A DNA stretch of 64,000 nucleotides from Nyssa sinensis (taxonomy: Eukaryota > Streptophyta > Magnoliopsida > Cornales > Nyssaceae). The stretch is from contig CM018043.1 of the NCBI GenBank assembly GCA_008638375.1, positions 44,329,917-44,393,916 on the forward strand, written 5' to 3'. Made by a program: the position numbers and the translations under genes. Numbering within the stretch: the stretch's first letter is position 1; every line of letters begins with the position of its first letter. Below are positions 38,784-50,109 of the stretch, piece after piece. The notes beneath the pieces were generated by a model, which ran no database searches, was not told the DNA's origin, and saw only the letters and a program-made list of their open reading frames with translations.

Positions 38784-38895
38784 GGAACTGAAGTTGTTGA
38801 TTTAGAAGCTACCCTTGGGAATGGTGAAGTGCTAGTAGCAGAGGAAAACAAGACGGTGAAGGCTCAGGACCCGTTGGGGGATAAAATGTTATATT
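38784..38895 (+). pseudogene. Antisense extra ORF, last exon
   Basis: It directly follows the LTR complex. An open frame reads GTEVVDLEATLGNGEVLVAE and then ENKTVKAQDPLGDKML before a stop at about 38920. Acidic composition, plus strand, and position between the coiled-coil part and the 102-bp array all fit the C-terminus of the antisense ORF. CTACAG at its start may serve as the splice acceptor. Confidence 0.5.
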
Positions 38896-39072
38896 TTTTT
38901 TGTACGTTGTACTCTTTTTAATGAATGAAATTACAAGTTTTCCAAATCCAAGTCTCACATTCTCTATTTTGTCTTCAATATTGTACTTCTGCATTTTGAC
39001 ACTGCAATCCATCTGACGCATAACACTTTGTAATATAAAATTAAGCTAATAACCTTTAAAACCAATTAGGCT

Positions 39073-39575
39073 AGGCATTTAGACCTTCTAAACTTGTAAC
39101 ACTTTTAAATGTCTTAACGAAATGACTAGGTGGTAATAAAATTGTAAAGTTTCACAATGTGTAAATGTCTTGACCAGATTTTGCTAGGAATTTTAGCTTT
39201 GTAAACCTATAACACTTGTAAAATTTTACACAAGATTTAGAGGTCATGAAGATACAACTGGGGGGTGACATCTAGAGCCCGTAGGCTAGGAATTTTACCC
39301 CTCTAGACCTATGACACCTGTGAAGTTTTGCACAAGATTTAGAAGTGGTGATGATATAACTAGGCGGTGACATGAAAAGCCTATGGGTAAGGAGATTTAG
39401 CCCTCTAAACCTATGACACTTGTAAAGTTTTATACAAGATTTGAAGGTCGTGATAATATAACTAGGCAATGACATCCAGAGCCTTGAGGCTAAGAATTTT
39501 AGTCTTCTAGACTTGTGACATTTGTAAAGTTTTACACAAGATTTGAAGGTTACAACAAAACAATTGGCAAAGAAG
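39073..39575. repeat. 102-bp tandem array, four full units plus a partial one
   Basis: Units start at 39186, 39288, 39390 and 39492, exactly 102 bp apart, each as A[AG]GA[AG][AT]TTTA followed by ACTTGTAAAGTTTTACACAA and a GATATAACTAGGCGGTGACA-like half. A degenerate unit precedes at about 39073. 102 is divisible by 3, so the array stays open on the minus strand as a 34-residue repeat. It lies between integrase and the antisense ORF, the same place where Tat/Ogre elements carry tandem arrays. Confidence 0.92.
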
Positions 39576-39689
39576 TGATTAAATGACTTGCCCAAAACCT
39601 TTATTGATAATACTTTCGTAAGTATTCAATATTCCAAGGTCTTGGTAGGCTTTCTAGACAATTATTCTAACCAATAGGTCGTATGTCTA

Positions 39690-40570
39690 ACTAATTTGAC
39701 TACTCAGTATGGTCTTTCCTAGTTGGGAGAGAGCTTCCTTACACCGAGCTCTTTTCTATTACGGAACACCCTTCTAAGCACAAGGTCACCCAGTTGAAAG
39801 TTCTTAGCCTTAACATTCCTATTAAAACTTATGGTTACCTTTTGCTAATAGACCTCTATTCTAATATGTGTTTACCCATTTTTCTCTTCCAAGAGGTCAA
39901 GATCATGAGCAAGACTGGTCATTATGACCAAGGTCGTATAAATCTATTATTAAGGTTGTCATCTCAATCTCTACTAGTATAACTACCTTAGTTCCAAATG
40001 CGAGAGAGAAATGGGGTTTTAGAGAACGGGACCTGCTTTATTGTTTGGTTTGCCGATGAAACCCTTTCCCAAGGAGATCTTCTACCCATTTTCCCTTTGA
40101 GGACCCAAGCCTCTTCTTTAATGCTTCAAGGATGGTTTAGTTGGTGACTTCTACTTGGCTGTTAGCCCACAAATGGCTTGGAGTGAAGAAGTGATGACCA
40201 ATGTGCAGGTCTAAATATAATATGGTGAACAACCTACCCTAGAATTGAGATTTATTGTCTATGATCAAGACTTTTGGTATATCAAACTTGCACACAATGT
40301 TCTTCTATGTAAAGTTCCCACTTTTTATTCAGTAATCTTCACTAAAAGTTAGCCTTTGCCAATTTGTTGAAGTAATTAGTTGCCACTAGGAGGAATCTTC
40401 TATTCTGTGGTACTGGGGTAGTCACCCCACTATGTCTACCCCTCAATGCTAAAATTTTCATAAACTAATAATGAGGATCAGTTTCTATTGAGGCTGATGT
40501 TGATAGGATGCAAAGCATTGGTATTTGTCACACTTTTTGACATACTTTTTAGCTTGTTTTAGCATCTTGG
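39690..40570 (-). pseudogene. Gypsy integrase remnant
   Basis: On the minus strand from 40570 down, the order is a zinc-binding N-terminal remnant (KKYVKKCDKYQCFA), a core with the second catalytic Asp region (VLIIDNKSQF, about 40250) and the third-motif region WANSQVEVTN (about 40165) containing the catalytic Glu, followed by LGSSKGKWVEDLLG. The C-terminal part ends in GKTILSS near 39705. In a working enzyme it would insert the element cDNA. Many stops and frameshifts are present, and the first Asp region is disturbed. Confidence 0.85.
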
Positions 40571-40999
40571 GCTAGAAATAGCCCTATGAGATTTCTCGGT
40601 AGACTAGGGTTTATGCCCTATGAGATTACTCAGTGGACTAGTGTTCTACCTCCATTGTTGTTTCCAGATATTCACTTGTGCACTTCTACCAGGACATATG
40701 AGCATCTTTGCGACCTAGTTATAATAAGAGTGGCTGGGAATAGGACCATTAGTAAAGCTTTTCATTCAAAATCAAATCATGTGATACTCTGATACAAATT
40801 CTTATGGATTTGTTTTTATCATCTAAAAGAAGGCCATTTCTCAAGTATCTTGGAATAGGGGTCATCCAAGATTGGGATTCGTCTGTTGTTTGCATGGTCT
40901 GCATAGTCTGAACTATGCTAAGCTCTGATTGGTATGATATCTTGATACATAAATCTTATTTTGAGCCAGAATGGGACGCCATGTTTCCTAAGGAATTAG

Positions 41000-41420
41000 T
41001 TCCAAAGTTTTAATTGTTATTCATATTTTTTTATAACAAAGTTTTTGAATGATTCTTTCGATAACTCCACCAGCTTAGAGTACCTTGCATTCGATCATCC
41101 CTGATAGCAAAATCCCCCAAGGTTTGGCTAATGATTAGTTTGGAATTTAAGTATACTTTGAGATTTTTGGCTTTACACTCTTGAGCTAATCTAAGCCCAC
41201 AAATCAGAGCTTCACATTCAACATCATTATTAGAGGCCCTTGAACCTCAAGCTGACCACTCTTTCCAAGATGACCCCATCTAGAGACTGAAGGATTAATC
41301 CCACTTTAGCACACTGGTCTAGTTGAAGACCTATCCATGATTAAGACCCAAACAATGCCTCTTTAAATTATAAGGCTGGCTTAAGCTAAGGTCTGGAACT
41401 CTGGTGAATTCTACTATAGA
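41000..41420 (-). pseudogene. Gypsy RNase H remnant
   Basis: The minus strand reads NNDVECEALICGLRLAQE (about 41170-41225), matching the NNEAEYEALIAGL motif with the catalytic Glu. Next is KVYLNSKLIISQ (about 41130), where relatives have SDSQL, so the catalytic Asp appears as Asn. There are several stops. It follows RT in the usual order. It would have degraded the RNA strand of the hybrid. Confidence 0.8.
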
Positions 41421-41799
41421 ATTTACAAAGGCTTAGGCCTTAATGGCAGTTTAGGAAGTGTAAAAGATGTCAAATTCTCCCAATTCCATAGACCATTTCA
41501 TTAATTGTCTTGACAACTCTAGATTGTGAAGAACTATTTTGAAGGTGTGCGAGGTCGGAACGGTTATTAGGTCTGCCTAGAAGTAAGGTCTAAGCTTCTG
41601 TGCTGAAATTACCAAAGTAAATGCCAATTTCTTGAGCTCAAAATACCTTGTTTTTATTTCAAGAAATGCCTTAATTACATAAAATACTGGCTTTTAAACC
41701 TCTCATTCTTCTCAGATTAGTGTTAAACTCACTACACTACTTGAAATAACCAATTATAAGAAAAACTATTCTCCTATCAATGGCTTTGAGACCTGTTCT

Positions 41800-42520
41800 A
41801 GAAAGCTAAGGTACTTCTTTAATTATTCGAAAGCTTTCTTACCATTCAGGGGTCCATTCTCATGTGTTAACCCCTTCATAACCTTGAAGAAGGGTAGGCA
41901 TGGATTTGTTCATTTAGAGATGAACCTATTCAAGTCTGCAATCATTCCGTTTAGGCTTTGTATATCCTTTTTTGTTATGGTGGATGCCATGTTTGTTAGA
42001 GCCTTGATTTGTGTTGGATTAACTTCAATTCCTTTTCAAGATATAACGAACCCCAAGAACTCTCCCTCAGTGACCCTAAATGTGCATTTTGAGGGATTCA
42101 ACTTCATCTTGTGCTTCATTAAGATGTCAAAGGTCTAGGCCAAGTGTTGTATATTATCTTTTTTCTAAATATTTTTTTACCAATATGTCATCAATGTAGA
42201 TCGCCATCGTGTTCTCAATCAAAGGGTAAAACATTTTGTTGACCAATTCGTGGTATGTTGCCCCTACGTTCTTGAGTCCAAACGACATTACCTTATAGCA
42301 ATATAACCCTCTTTCTGATATAGGTGATGTTTTGTCCTAGTCTGGATTTGATTGTATCCCGAGTATGCATCCATGAAGCTCATGGGTTCATGACTTATCG
42401 TAGCATCTACGAGCTAGTCAATTCTAAATAGTGGAAAACTATCCTTAGGACATACCTTATTCAGATTGGTATAATCAATGCATACTCTCATTTCCCATTC
42501 TTTTTCCTGACTAAGAGAGT
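41800..42520 (-). pseudogene. Gypsy reverse transcriptase remnant
   Basis: Minus-strand motifs in order are EWEMRVCIDYTNLNKVCPKD (about 42500-42440), FMDAYSGYNQIQ (about 42380), MAIYIDDILVK with the catalytic YIDD kept (42187-42198), LNPSKCTFRVTEGEFLGFVIS (about 42095, in parts) and DIQSLNGMIADLNRFIS (about 41960). This is the palm-to-thumb order of Ty3/Gypsy RT, with wording closest to the Tat lineage. At least four stops or frameshifts break it. Confidence 0.9.
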
Positions 42521-43309
42521 GTTGGCAAGCCATTCAGGATATTGAACCTCTCTGATCATTCCAATGTGTAGTAGCCTCTAGACTTCATCATTAATAATGT
42601 GGTGTCATTTTGGTGCAAACATCTTTCTCTTCTGTCGTAGTAGAGGGTGGTTTGGTTCCAACATGAATTTTTGTAACATGAACTCAGGATCAATCCCTTT
42701 CATGTACTTTGTCTCTCATATGAACACTAAAAGGTTTTTCTTTAGGAAGTTCACGAGTGACTTCTGGTCTGAAGGGGACATAGTTAAGCCTATTTGTATA
42801 AATTTCTCACCCTCTCAAAACTTATGAGCTCCTACTTCACCTCTTCTTGAGACTTCATTGAGTTATTTTGTCCTCTAGGACTTTATGGTTTCTCAACCTC
42901 AGTTGGGCACTCTTCTTGGTAATATAGTTTTGTGCTCAAAAGTTCATCATTTGTTAGCTCCATTTGTTATTTCTATTTATGAGCTTTTTCCTTTAGGGCA
43001 ATGGTGTGGGCATTCCCTCAAGGTCGATTGGCCACCATTTGTAGTGACCACACAGTCTTTAAGGACATACGTCAAGGTTTGGTAGAGTGTAGAGGTGATT
43101 ACGCCCATCTCATGGATCCAAGGTCTCCCTATTATCATGTTATACGGAAAACTTGGAGTCTAGGATCATTAATCATGTCATTAAGGTTCTCTGGTCAGCA
43201 CCCTTACAGACTATTATTGGGAGCTTTATTATCCCTATGGGGAAGCTGAGGGGGCCGTTGAACATGGCCATGATGGTCACGGTACGGCAATTTTCCTTTG
43301 GATCCAACT

Positions 43310-43440
43310 CCATTCGTTAGAATAGTAACATAAACAAGATGTTGGTTGAGCTTCCTGTGTCCACAAGCACCCTCTTAATCTCAAAGTTGTCAACTTTGAA
43401 GGTGATTATCAAAGCATCACTGTGGGGATAGTGTACTCCA
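43310..43440 (-). pseudogene. Gypsy aspartic protease remnant
   Basis: The minus strand reads HSDALIITFKVDNFEIKRVL (43370-43430) followed by VDTGSSTNILF, with the active-site triad DTGS kept (DTGSS at 43347-43361). This fits the retropepsin that releases gag and pol products. It lies between gag and RT as expected. Confidence 0.88.
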
Positions 43441-43979
43441 ATCAAATCGAGGTTGGAAAATTGTATCTAGGGTACCGACTTGGATTTCTTCTTAATTGCA
43501 TTAATTTGTAAAGGACAAATTTTTTACCTTGCCTCTCGAGCATATCTTTTCCTTGCTTTATTGGACATTTTGGTTTTAGCATTATCGGCATGTAACATAT
43601 AGATTACTCATTGTAAACGTTTGGGGGTGTTGGTCATTCTTAGTTGCTTGCCTTTGCTCATGCCTCTTTTGATGTTGTATTTCATTACGTTGATTAGGCC
43701 TCCCATCCTATTATACATACTCCCGAAGTCGGCCTTTCTTGATCAGGTATTCTATATCCTGCTACAAAGCTCGACATTCTTCAGTCGTGTGGCCTTGATC
43801 TTGTTGGAATTCACAATATTTATTCTTATTACTCTATTTTGGATCTCCCTTCATATGTTCTATCCACTTCAAGTTTTCTCGAGATTAGATCTCATAGAGG
43901 ATATGTTTTAGGGAGGCATTCAGAGGGCTATAATTATTGTACTTCCTTGACCCCAAACTAGGTTATGGTTTCTGAGCCC

Positions 43980-44560
43980 TTTTTTTAGTGCTCCTTTAGG
44001 ATTGGTTGTCCCCTCAAGGTTGGTCTTTGGCATCTTTGTAAGAGGTCTTTACGTCCTCGAGTATTATATATTTTTGGGCTTGGATGAAGAGAGCCACCAT
44101 ATATGTTAGGTGGATTCTTGGTCAATATGTCCTTAAATCTGTCAAGCTAGAACCTTGAGTTTAGAGCCGCTACCATGAACCTATCATCACAATTGTAAAC
44201 GGTTGTGAGCTCAGTATTAAACCATGCTATAAAATCTCATAAGGTTGCTTTGCTTGATTTCTTTAATATTAGAAAGAACTTTGGTCCCTTTTTCAGTCTT
44301 CTACTACTTATAAACCGATTTATAAATTTCCTGCTTAGGTCATTGAAACAGGATATCGAGTTCAATGGGAGGTAGTGAAACCATGTCATAGTTTCCCCTT
44401 TTAGGCTTGTGACAAATGATCTACACATAAGGATGTCAATCCTCCCTCGTAAGGCCATTGTGTGGTGAAAGTGTGAGAGGTGGTTAGTAGGGTCAGCGAT
44501 CCCATTATAAAGTTCAAATTCTAAGAGGATGAACTTCTTTGGGTGCTCCTAAACTATTAG
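43980..44560 (-). pseudogene. Gypsy gag (capsid) remnant
   Basis: The minus strand gives FELYNGIADPTNHLSHFHHT (about 44500) followed by MALRGRIDILMCRSF, SLKGETMTWFHYLPLNSIS (44340-44400), FNDLSRKFINRFISSRR (about 44320) and, after a stop, AWFNTELTTVYNCDDRFMVA (about 44190). This is the classic retrotransposon gag capsid core of Ty3/Gypsy elements. It forms the particle coat in family members. Codons upstream reach the solo LTR insertion at 44797; downstream, a possible C-terminal part lies before the protease. Confidence 0.88.
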
Positions 44561-44797
44561 TTCTAGGGGTGAATAGCGTCCTTAGCATTCCAAACATGTA
44601 GAGGCAGTCCTTCTCAAGAGGGAAAAATGGCCATCTATTTGTGATAGCCTGATCCCGCGAGTCCACCACCACCTCGATTTGTTGTTATGCCTTTAACTAA
44701 TGTTGGGATTGTACCTAGCATATTGATTGTCCCTGTTTCTCTTGTCCCTATTGCTGGATTAGTGGGATTCTAGCTTTCGGCACCAAATGTGGCAGCG

Positions 44798-46874
44798 TGT
44801 AACATTTTGGAAAAAATATATAAATGAGTAATAATGGATAATATTGGCTTTGTATGATGATAAATCTCATAGATATATTAATAAGGTGGGAAGAACATAA
44901 AAAATGTAATACGGTGTGTTGATGATGCATGTGAAATAAATTGGGAAAATAGACTTGGAATGTAGAATCCGAAAGGAAAAGGGAACCTAATTTTTGGTAT
45001 TCATTCGAACGAAGGGTAGTTCATTTGAATGAGCACCTGTAACCTTTCGTCCTACCTTCGTTCGATACTTATTTGAACGAAGGCACACTCATTCAAATGA
45101 GGCCTTATTCGTTCGAACGAGCGTTCAACATATCACTTTAAGTTGTGAACCAAAAGTCATTTTCTCACAAAACCTCATTTCTTTTTCTTCTCCAAACTCT
45201 CTCAAGCCAAGAGAGAAATCAGATTTTAACATTTCTTGGATATTCATGGATTTCAAAGCTAGATTTACACATTATACCACAAGGATTCATCACTAGGAAG
45301 AATCTCACCGATTAAAAGCTAGGAATTCAAAGGTTTCTTCAAGAACAAAGGGTAAGATTTAGGGTTTTTCAATTCTTATTCTAGTTCTTCAATTTCCTTA
45401 TGAGTATAGTTTAATTAAGTAAAATAAATAGTATAAATCTCTTCTTAGTGTTTGGGAACAAAGATTGAAGGTTGAATCTTGGAATCTCTCTCTCTACACA
45501 TAACAAATCCACTTCTCTCAAGGTTTTGAGGTAAGGATTCTAGCATAGCTTGAAAGTTAGGTGTTTATATAGATACATTGGGTATTTTATTTGATTTTAT
45601 GTCTTGCATCATAGATGTTATTACCTATACACATGTATTATGTTTTAGAACAATGGTAGAAATATGGAATGACATACACTTGAATTATTCTTGCCATGTA
45701 CATGTTGATGATTAGTGGAAATGTTGAATGTCATTTACTTGTATTCTTTTTGCCACATACATGTTAATAATTGATGAGAATATTGAATGCTACATATTTG
45801 TACTATCCTTGTTATATTTTTGTTGAGGAATGATGAAAACCTTGTTGTGTCCAAATGTACTTATGACTTGAATGTGCTTGTATATTCTTGAGAAATGGTT
45901 TAATAATGATTTAGATAACTTAAGAGATTGTTGTTACTACAGATAGGGATAAAGTAAAAGGTCTCAATTGATGGATGATAGAAAGTTGAGTGCTTGTAAA
46001 ATTGCGATAATTACCCGGCGATATGTTGTGACGGGGATGGAGTCTCCTTTCGGATTCAAACTGCAACCCCGCACGGGTGGTGGTGTATTTCCATTGGGTC
46101 AATAGCCCAAGAAGTGTCAAGCCTTACCAGGGGCCACTAGTTGATTATACTTGTGGAGTGGGAGGTAGAATTAGATAATTTTGATGAATTTAAAGAAATA
46201 AAGTGAACAGAATTAATGATATGTGTGTGCATATTTACTCCCTTATGTTTTTACGATCTTCATTGATACTTGTTATTCATTGTATCTTTCTTGTGATTGG
46301 ATTGTTAATTTCGTGTTGGTAAGTATGATGAGTATAATAAGTATGTTCTGTAAACATGTTAGTTTGCCACAAGGTTAACACTTCACATCTTATATGCATA
46401 CACATTGCCTCGCCTTAATTTTTCCTATTTTAAGATCTTTACTGGGATTGTTGTTTTTACCCATACCAGATGCAGGTAACGGTAAGGAGCTGATGCCTTA
46501 ATGACATGGGCTAAAAGAATCTCTTTTGTGTATTCTTGATTTAATTAACTTTACAATTTTCTCGAAGTAATTTGTGAAGGTTGTGGAGGTCAATGACTTA
46601 TATTTTTTGTATATGTATTAGGATGTACACAAAAGTAAAAGTGTTGCACTCTTTTGACTCATGAAATATTGGTATAGTATACATCACTTTTGAATTAATG
46701 TATGTTGGTAAGCCTTTGGAAATGATGAATGGAATTATGTGGACTGAATATGTGTTATGAAAATTAAAGTGAGAATATGTTAATCACAAGGTGGTTAAGA
46801 TGCATAGAACTATTATATGGATTGACCTTGTTTTACAGGGTCACCCTCGGGTCTTTGGAGTCTGGGGTGTGACA
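44798..46874 (+). mobile_element. Solo LTR (2077 bp) in the gag leader region
   Basis: It starts TGTAACATTTTGG and ends GGGGTGTGACA. Flanking 5-mers are CAGCG (44793-44797) and CAGAA (46875-46879), only 3 of 5 identical. It contains palindromic TTCGAA-type motifs (45001-45126) and a block GCAACCCCGCACGGGTGG (about 46063) shared with 35787. The end block matches the other long LTRs. It splits the gag N-terminal region of the Gypsy element. Confidence 0.75.
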
Positions 46875-46879
46875 CAGAA

Positions 46880-47140
46880 GCTGCAACTTCCTGTCCTCTT
46901 CCTCGAGAGGTGGAGAAGGTGGTGGCACTAGCTGCTAGTTTTGCACCAAGGTTGCCACCGTTTTACTTAGGGATTTTACTTGTTGACTGAATTGCTCTAT
47001 TTTTCAATCCATTGGGCTTGGAGCATGCCTCTGGGTGCCAATTCTTCTAGCAGGGGATTGGTTAGGTTGAGTTCTGGGTTGGTTCTACCATGGATGGAGT
47101 TTTGGTGCCACTAATGGTGATTATGAGAAATTTATCATTC
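46880..47140 (-). pseudogene. Gypsy leader and gag N-terminal remnant
   Basis: Between the 5' LTR and the solo LTR, the minus strand can encode IEQFSQQVKSLSKTVATLVQ (about 46950-47010) and a proline/acid-rich PPPSPPLEEEDR, typical of low-conservation gag N-termini. Stops are present. Purely by position it is the start of gag. Confidence 0.5.
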
Positions 47141-47158
47141 CCATAGACGGCACCAAAC
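47141..47158 (-). other. Primer-binding and leader motif of the Gypsy element
   Basis: Directly after the 5' LTR the minus strand reads GTTTGGTGCCGTCTATGG. It matches the TTTGGCGCCGTCTGTGGG motif that follows 5' LTRs of many Tat-lineage and related plant elements. The tRNA used is not determined here. Confidence 0.75.
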
Positions 47159-47620
47159 TGTTGTTACTAGTTATAGATTGTGTGATCTTTTTTAAGAATT
47201 TCCCTACAAGATAAAGATTAAGGATCTTAAGATTGGCCCCGGTATGGTTGTTTCGATACTTAAATAAATTTATAAAAAAGGAATTGAAAGATGATGTAAT
47301 TGAATGAATTAATTCATTCATATGAGTTTAGGGCGTAACTTGCACCCTTATTTATAGATTGAGTTCTTGCCAATTTTGATAAGGATTAGGAACGGAAAGA
47401 TCGAATATGGAATGTATCCAATGTTAGAAGTTTCCTTCCTAAACTTTGGTTTCAAAGGTAGGTCTATTGGGTGACTCTGGTTGTCCAGCTCGGTACACCC
47501 CTTGTCGTGGTCAGCAATCTTGGACAGTGGACACCCAGTTTAGAGTACTTACAACACGCCATCCACACATACATAGACACATGTCAATTTTGTGCATTAG
47601 TGCTCAAATATGGTATATCA
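47159..47620 (-). repeat. 5' LTR of the Gypsy element (462 bp)
   Basis: The partner of 18296-18747. On plus it starts TGTTGTTACTAG and ends GGTATATCA. After 47620 homology between the LTRs stops and the TSD AGATG follows. TATTTATAGATTG (about 47350) may hold a TATA box (minus-strand context TATAAATA). Confidence 0.92.
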
Positions 47621-47625
47621 AGATG

Positions 47626-48095
47626 CACCAAATCCCAAAAGAAACAAATAAGAAAACCCTAAAACTGCTTAAGATAGGATGCCTACTAAGAAAAATTCTA
47701 AGCACAACAACTAAACAAATCAAGTAAGCACAAAGTATGAAATTCGATACAAGAATGAACAAGATATATTAATTAATAAAATAAGGCATGAAGACTGTAT
47801 TACTAACCTTTTGAAGTTCATGGCTAATAAAAACATGAAAAGTCAATCTTTATTAATCTAAATACTAGTCGCAACTCTCAACAATTTATTTAATTTAACT
47901 ACTAATAGAATTTTAAGATTAAATTCACAAACCTCTCTTGGGTAAGGGGATATTACACATGCTTCCCTAAGGTATGAGAAACTACACCAACATCCATTTT
48001 ACTTAAATGTCGATAATAAACACCTTCCTTTATGAGTCAATCATTAATTGACTAAACGTGTTATGCTTATGTCATCAAACATATTTTTCTAAATA
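47626..48095. other. AT-rich unassigned sequence between the two elements
   Basis: Pre-insertion sequence into which the Gypsy element (left) and Copia element (right) inserted. It contains no ORF of note and no recognisable repeat. It is the continuation of 17806-18290. Confidence 0.5.
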
Positions 48096-48100
48096 TCGAT

Positions 48101-49715
48101 TGTTGCCCAGATATTTACCCTAAAGGGGGTGAATAAGGTATATTGTAAATATTGATTTCTTTTAGGAACTTTAAAAATGAAAGTTTTAAATCCACAATAA
48201 ATAAATAAGAGAGAGAGAGAGAGAGCAAACACAATAGTTTTACGAGGTTCAAAAAACTTCCTATGTCCTCGGCTCAAGCATCCTCACTTGAATTTTTTTA
48301 CTATTGTGACCTCTTTGTAGGAGGAGACGAAACATTTACAATGCGAAGACCGCAACCCTCTTATCCTAACACAATATAGAAGTTTTTCCTCACCGAGTAA
48401 CACTTGCCCACAACTCTCACCGTAATGAGATGATATAAATATGTTTACCAAATAGCATTCTCTTTTAGAGTAGTTTTGGTGCAATAAGATACTTATTCTC
48501 TATAAATAAATCAGGTATAAGTTCTGAGTATTTAAGATAAATATAACTTTCAGATCTAGATTTGGAAGATAATAGATCTAAAGTCATTAGTAAAGATGTG
48601 AAAGTGTAAGCTTGTTAGTGATGACTTAGAAAGCCCTAAAGAACCTCTATTTATAACCCTTTAAATAATATGTCTGTTGCTTTTCAAAAAGAGTTGTTTC
48701 CCTCATTTTTTTTGTTCAATATTTGAATTTGAAATTTGCAGATTGATTTAATCATCAACCAGTTGACTACAATAAGGATTGGTTGACTGATTAGGTCAAT
48801 TGATTTGTCCAGAGAATTTGAAGTTTATTTGGTTAAGAACAATCAGTCGACTGGTTCTATAGATCAACAGACTGGTTCTATGGATCAGTGGACTGATTCT
48901 ATTTATACACTATTTTGCCTTTGAGAAATGTTCAACTGATATTTCCTTTAGGTTGATTGATTTGGACAGTATGTTTAGGCAATACATCAAAATGATTACT
49001 CAGTCGACTAGTTCTATGAATTAGTCTACTGATATGTTTGTACATTTTTTTATCTTGAAAGACAATCGATTGATTATCTTTAGAGGTTGACTAATTTGGA
49101 CTATAATTCTTTAGGCTATTTTGTAAAACATCACTCAGTCGACTGGTTCCATAGACCAGTCGACTGATTTGATTAGTGTAAAAATAAGCCAATAAGAATT
49201 AGTCGACTGGTTTCATAAATTGGTCGACTGGTCTAGACAGTGAGTGTCTTCTAGCTTATTTCTCTTAGAGTACTTCTATCAAAACTTTTTTATCTTTCAA
49301 AACGTAAGGTAATGACAATGTTTCGTTTTAAAAAATCATTTGAGTTTAGTTTTTAAAAGATCATTTTAAATAGTATGAGCTTACAACCAATGATTAAACT
49401 AATTCTACGACACTCAAACCCAAAACCCAAAATAAGGAAAATGAAAGTCTTCACTTGAATCCTTGGGCTTGGATGTGTCCAATTGCTTGAATCATCATGA
49501 GAGCATTCTACTTATTTTGATCTTTGCTTTAGAACATATTATTGAGTGGAATATTTTAGCTTGATAGACTTTTGTCATTTCTTGGTCAACAATATTCTTT
49601 TACCTAGATGACCTATTTGCATTGTTAATTGGATAAAATATTAGTCCATTAAATAATATTTTGTAATCATCAAAATAAATGAGATACCCTTGGTTGATAA
49701 CATTTAGGGCTAACA
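48101..49715 (-). repeat. 3' LTR of the Copia element (1615 bp)
   Basis: It starts TGTTGCCCAGATATTTACCC and ends CATTTAGGGCTAACA. It contains a GA run (48209-48226) and, at about 48745-49250, many CAGTCGACTGG-type motifs. It aligns with 56268-56610 plus 60145-61363. Confidence 0.93.
48745..49250. repeat. Dispersed CAGTCGACTGG palindromic motifs in the 3' LTR
   Basis: Repeated copies and variants of AGTCGACTGGTT and [AC]CAGTCGACTG, alternating with TTCCATAGA/TTCTATGGA spacers. CAGTCGACTG is a perfect 10-bp palindrome. Copies on both strands could pair. The same arrangement recurs at 60450-60900 in the 5' LTR. Confidence 0.85.
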
Positions 49716-49728
49716 ATCTCCTTTTTTT
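49716..49728 (-). other. Polypurine tract of the Copia element
   Basis: The minus strand reads TAAAAAAAGGAGAT directly before the 3' LTR start TGTTAGCCC. Position and composition fit the plus-strand primer. Confidence 0.75.
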
Positions 49729-50109
49729 ATGATGATAAGACATTATCCTTTGCAAATAGTGAATAAATAATACAAATGATAGTGTAAAAACTATTGCATA
49801 TAAGCTCCCCCTATTAGTTTGCAAATTTAAATTTATGCCATAAGTGAATAGATCAATTTAATTTGGCATTCTTTTCTATCTCCCCCTATCAACATGAAGT
49901 TTTACAATTTAGGGTTAAAGAATTATATCAATTTTCATGCTTTGTTTATGCATTTGAATATCATCATTAATAATAGAAATTGCACATAATCACATAAAAG
50001 AGATATAACAAAAGATGCTTTCTATTTATGTATGATCTTTTACAATAGTGACCATGAATTACAAGTATTTAAAAAAAGGATAACTACAAGAAGGATTTTT
50101 AATCAAAAT

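Larger units (their letters stand above)
18296..47620 (-). mobile_element. Tat-lineage Ty3/Gypsy element with nested insertions
   Basis: The 3' LTR (18296-18747) and 5' LTR (47159-47620) are homologous, start and end TG...CA, and are flanked by an exact TSD AGATG (18291-18295, 47621-47625). On the minus strand the order is leader motif TTTGGTGCCGTCTATGGG, gag, protease, RT, RNase H, integrase, a 102-bp tandem array, an extra ORF on the opposite strand, a polypurine tract and the 3' LTR. Extra ORFs after integrase and tandem arrays in that region are known for Tat-lineage elements (Ogre, Retand, Grande). Four later insertions interrupt it. Without them the element is roughly 9.2 kb. All reading frames are broken by stops and frameshifts, so it is dead. 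Confidence 0.92.

Noticed and set aside
30257..38788. TSD for the LTR complex
   Set aside because: ATCAA and GGAAC do not match; no alternative border gave a matching pair.
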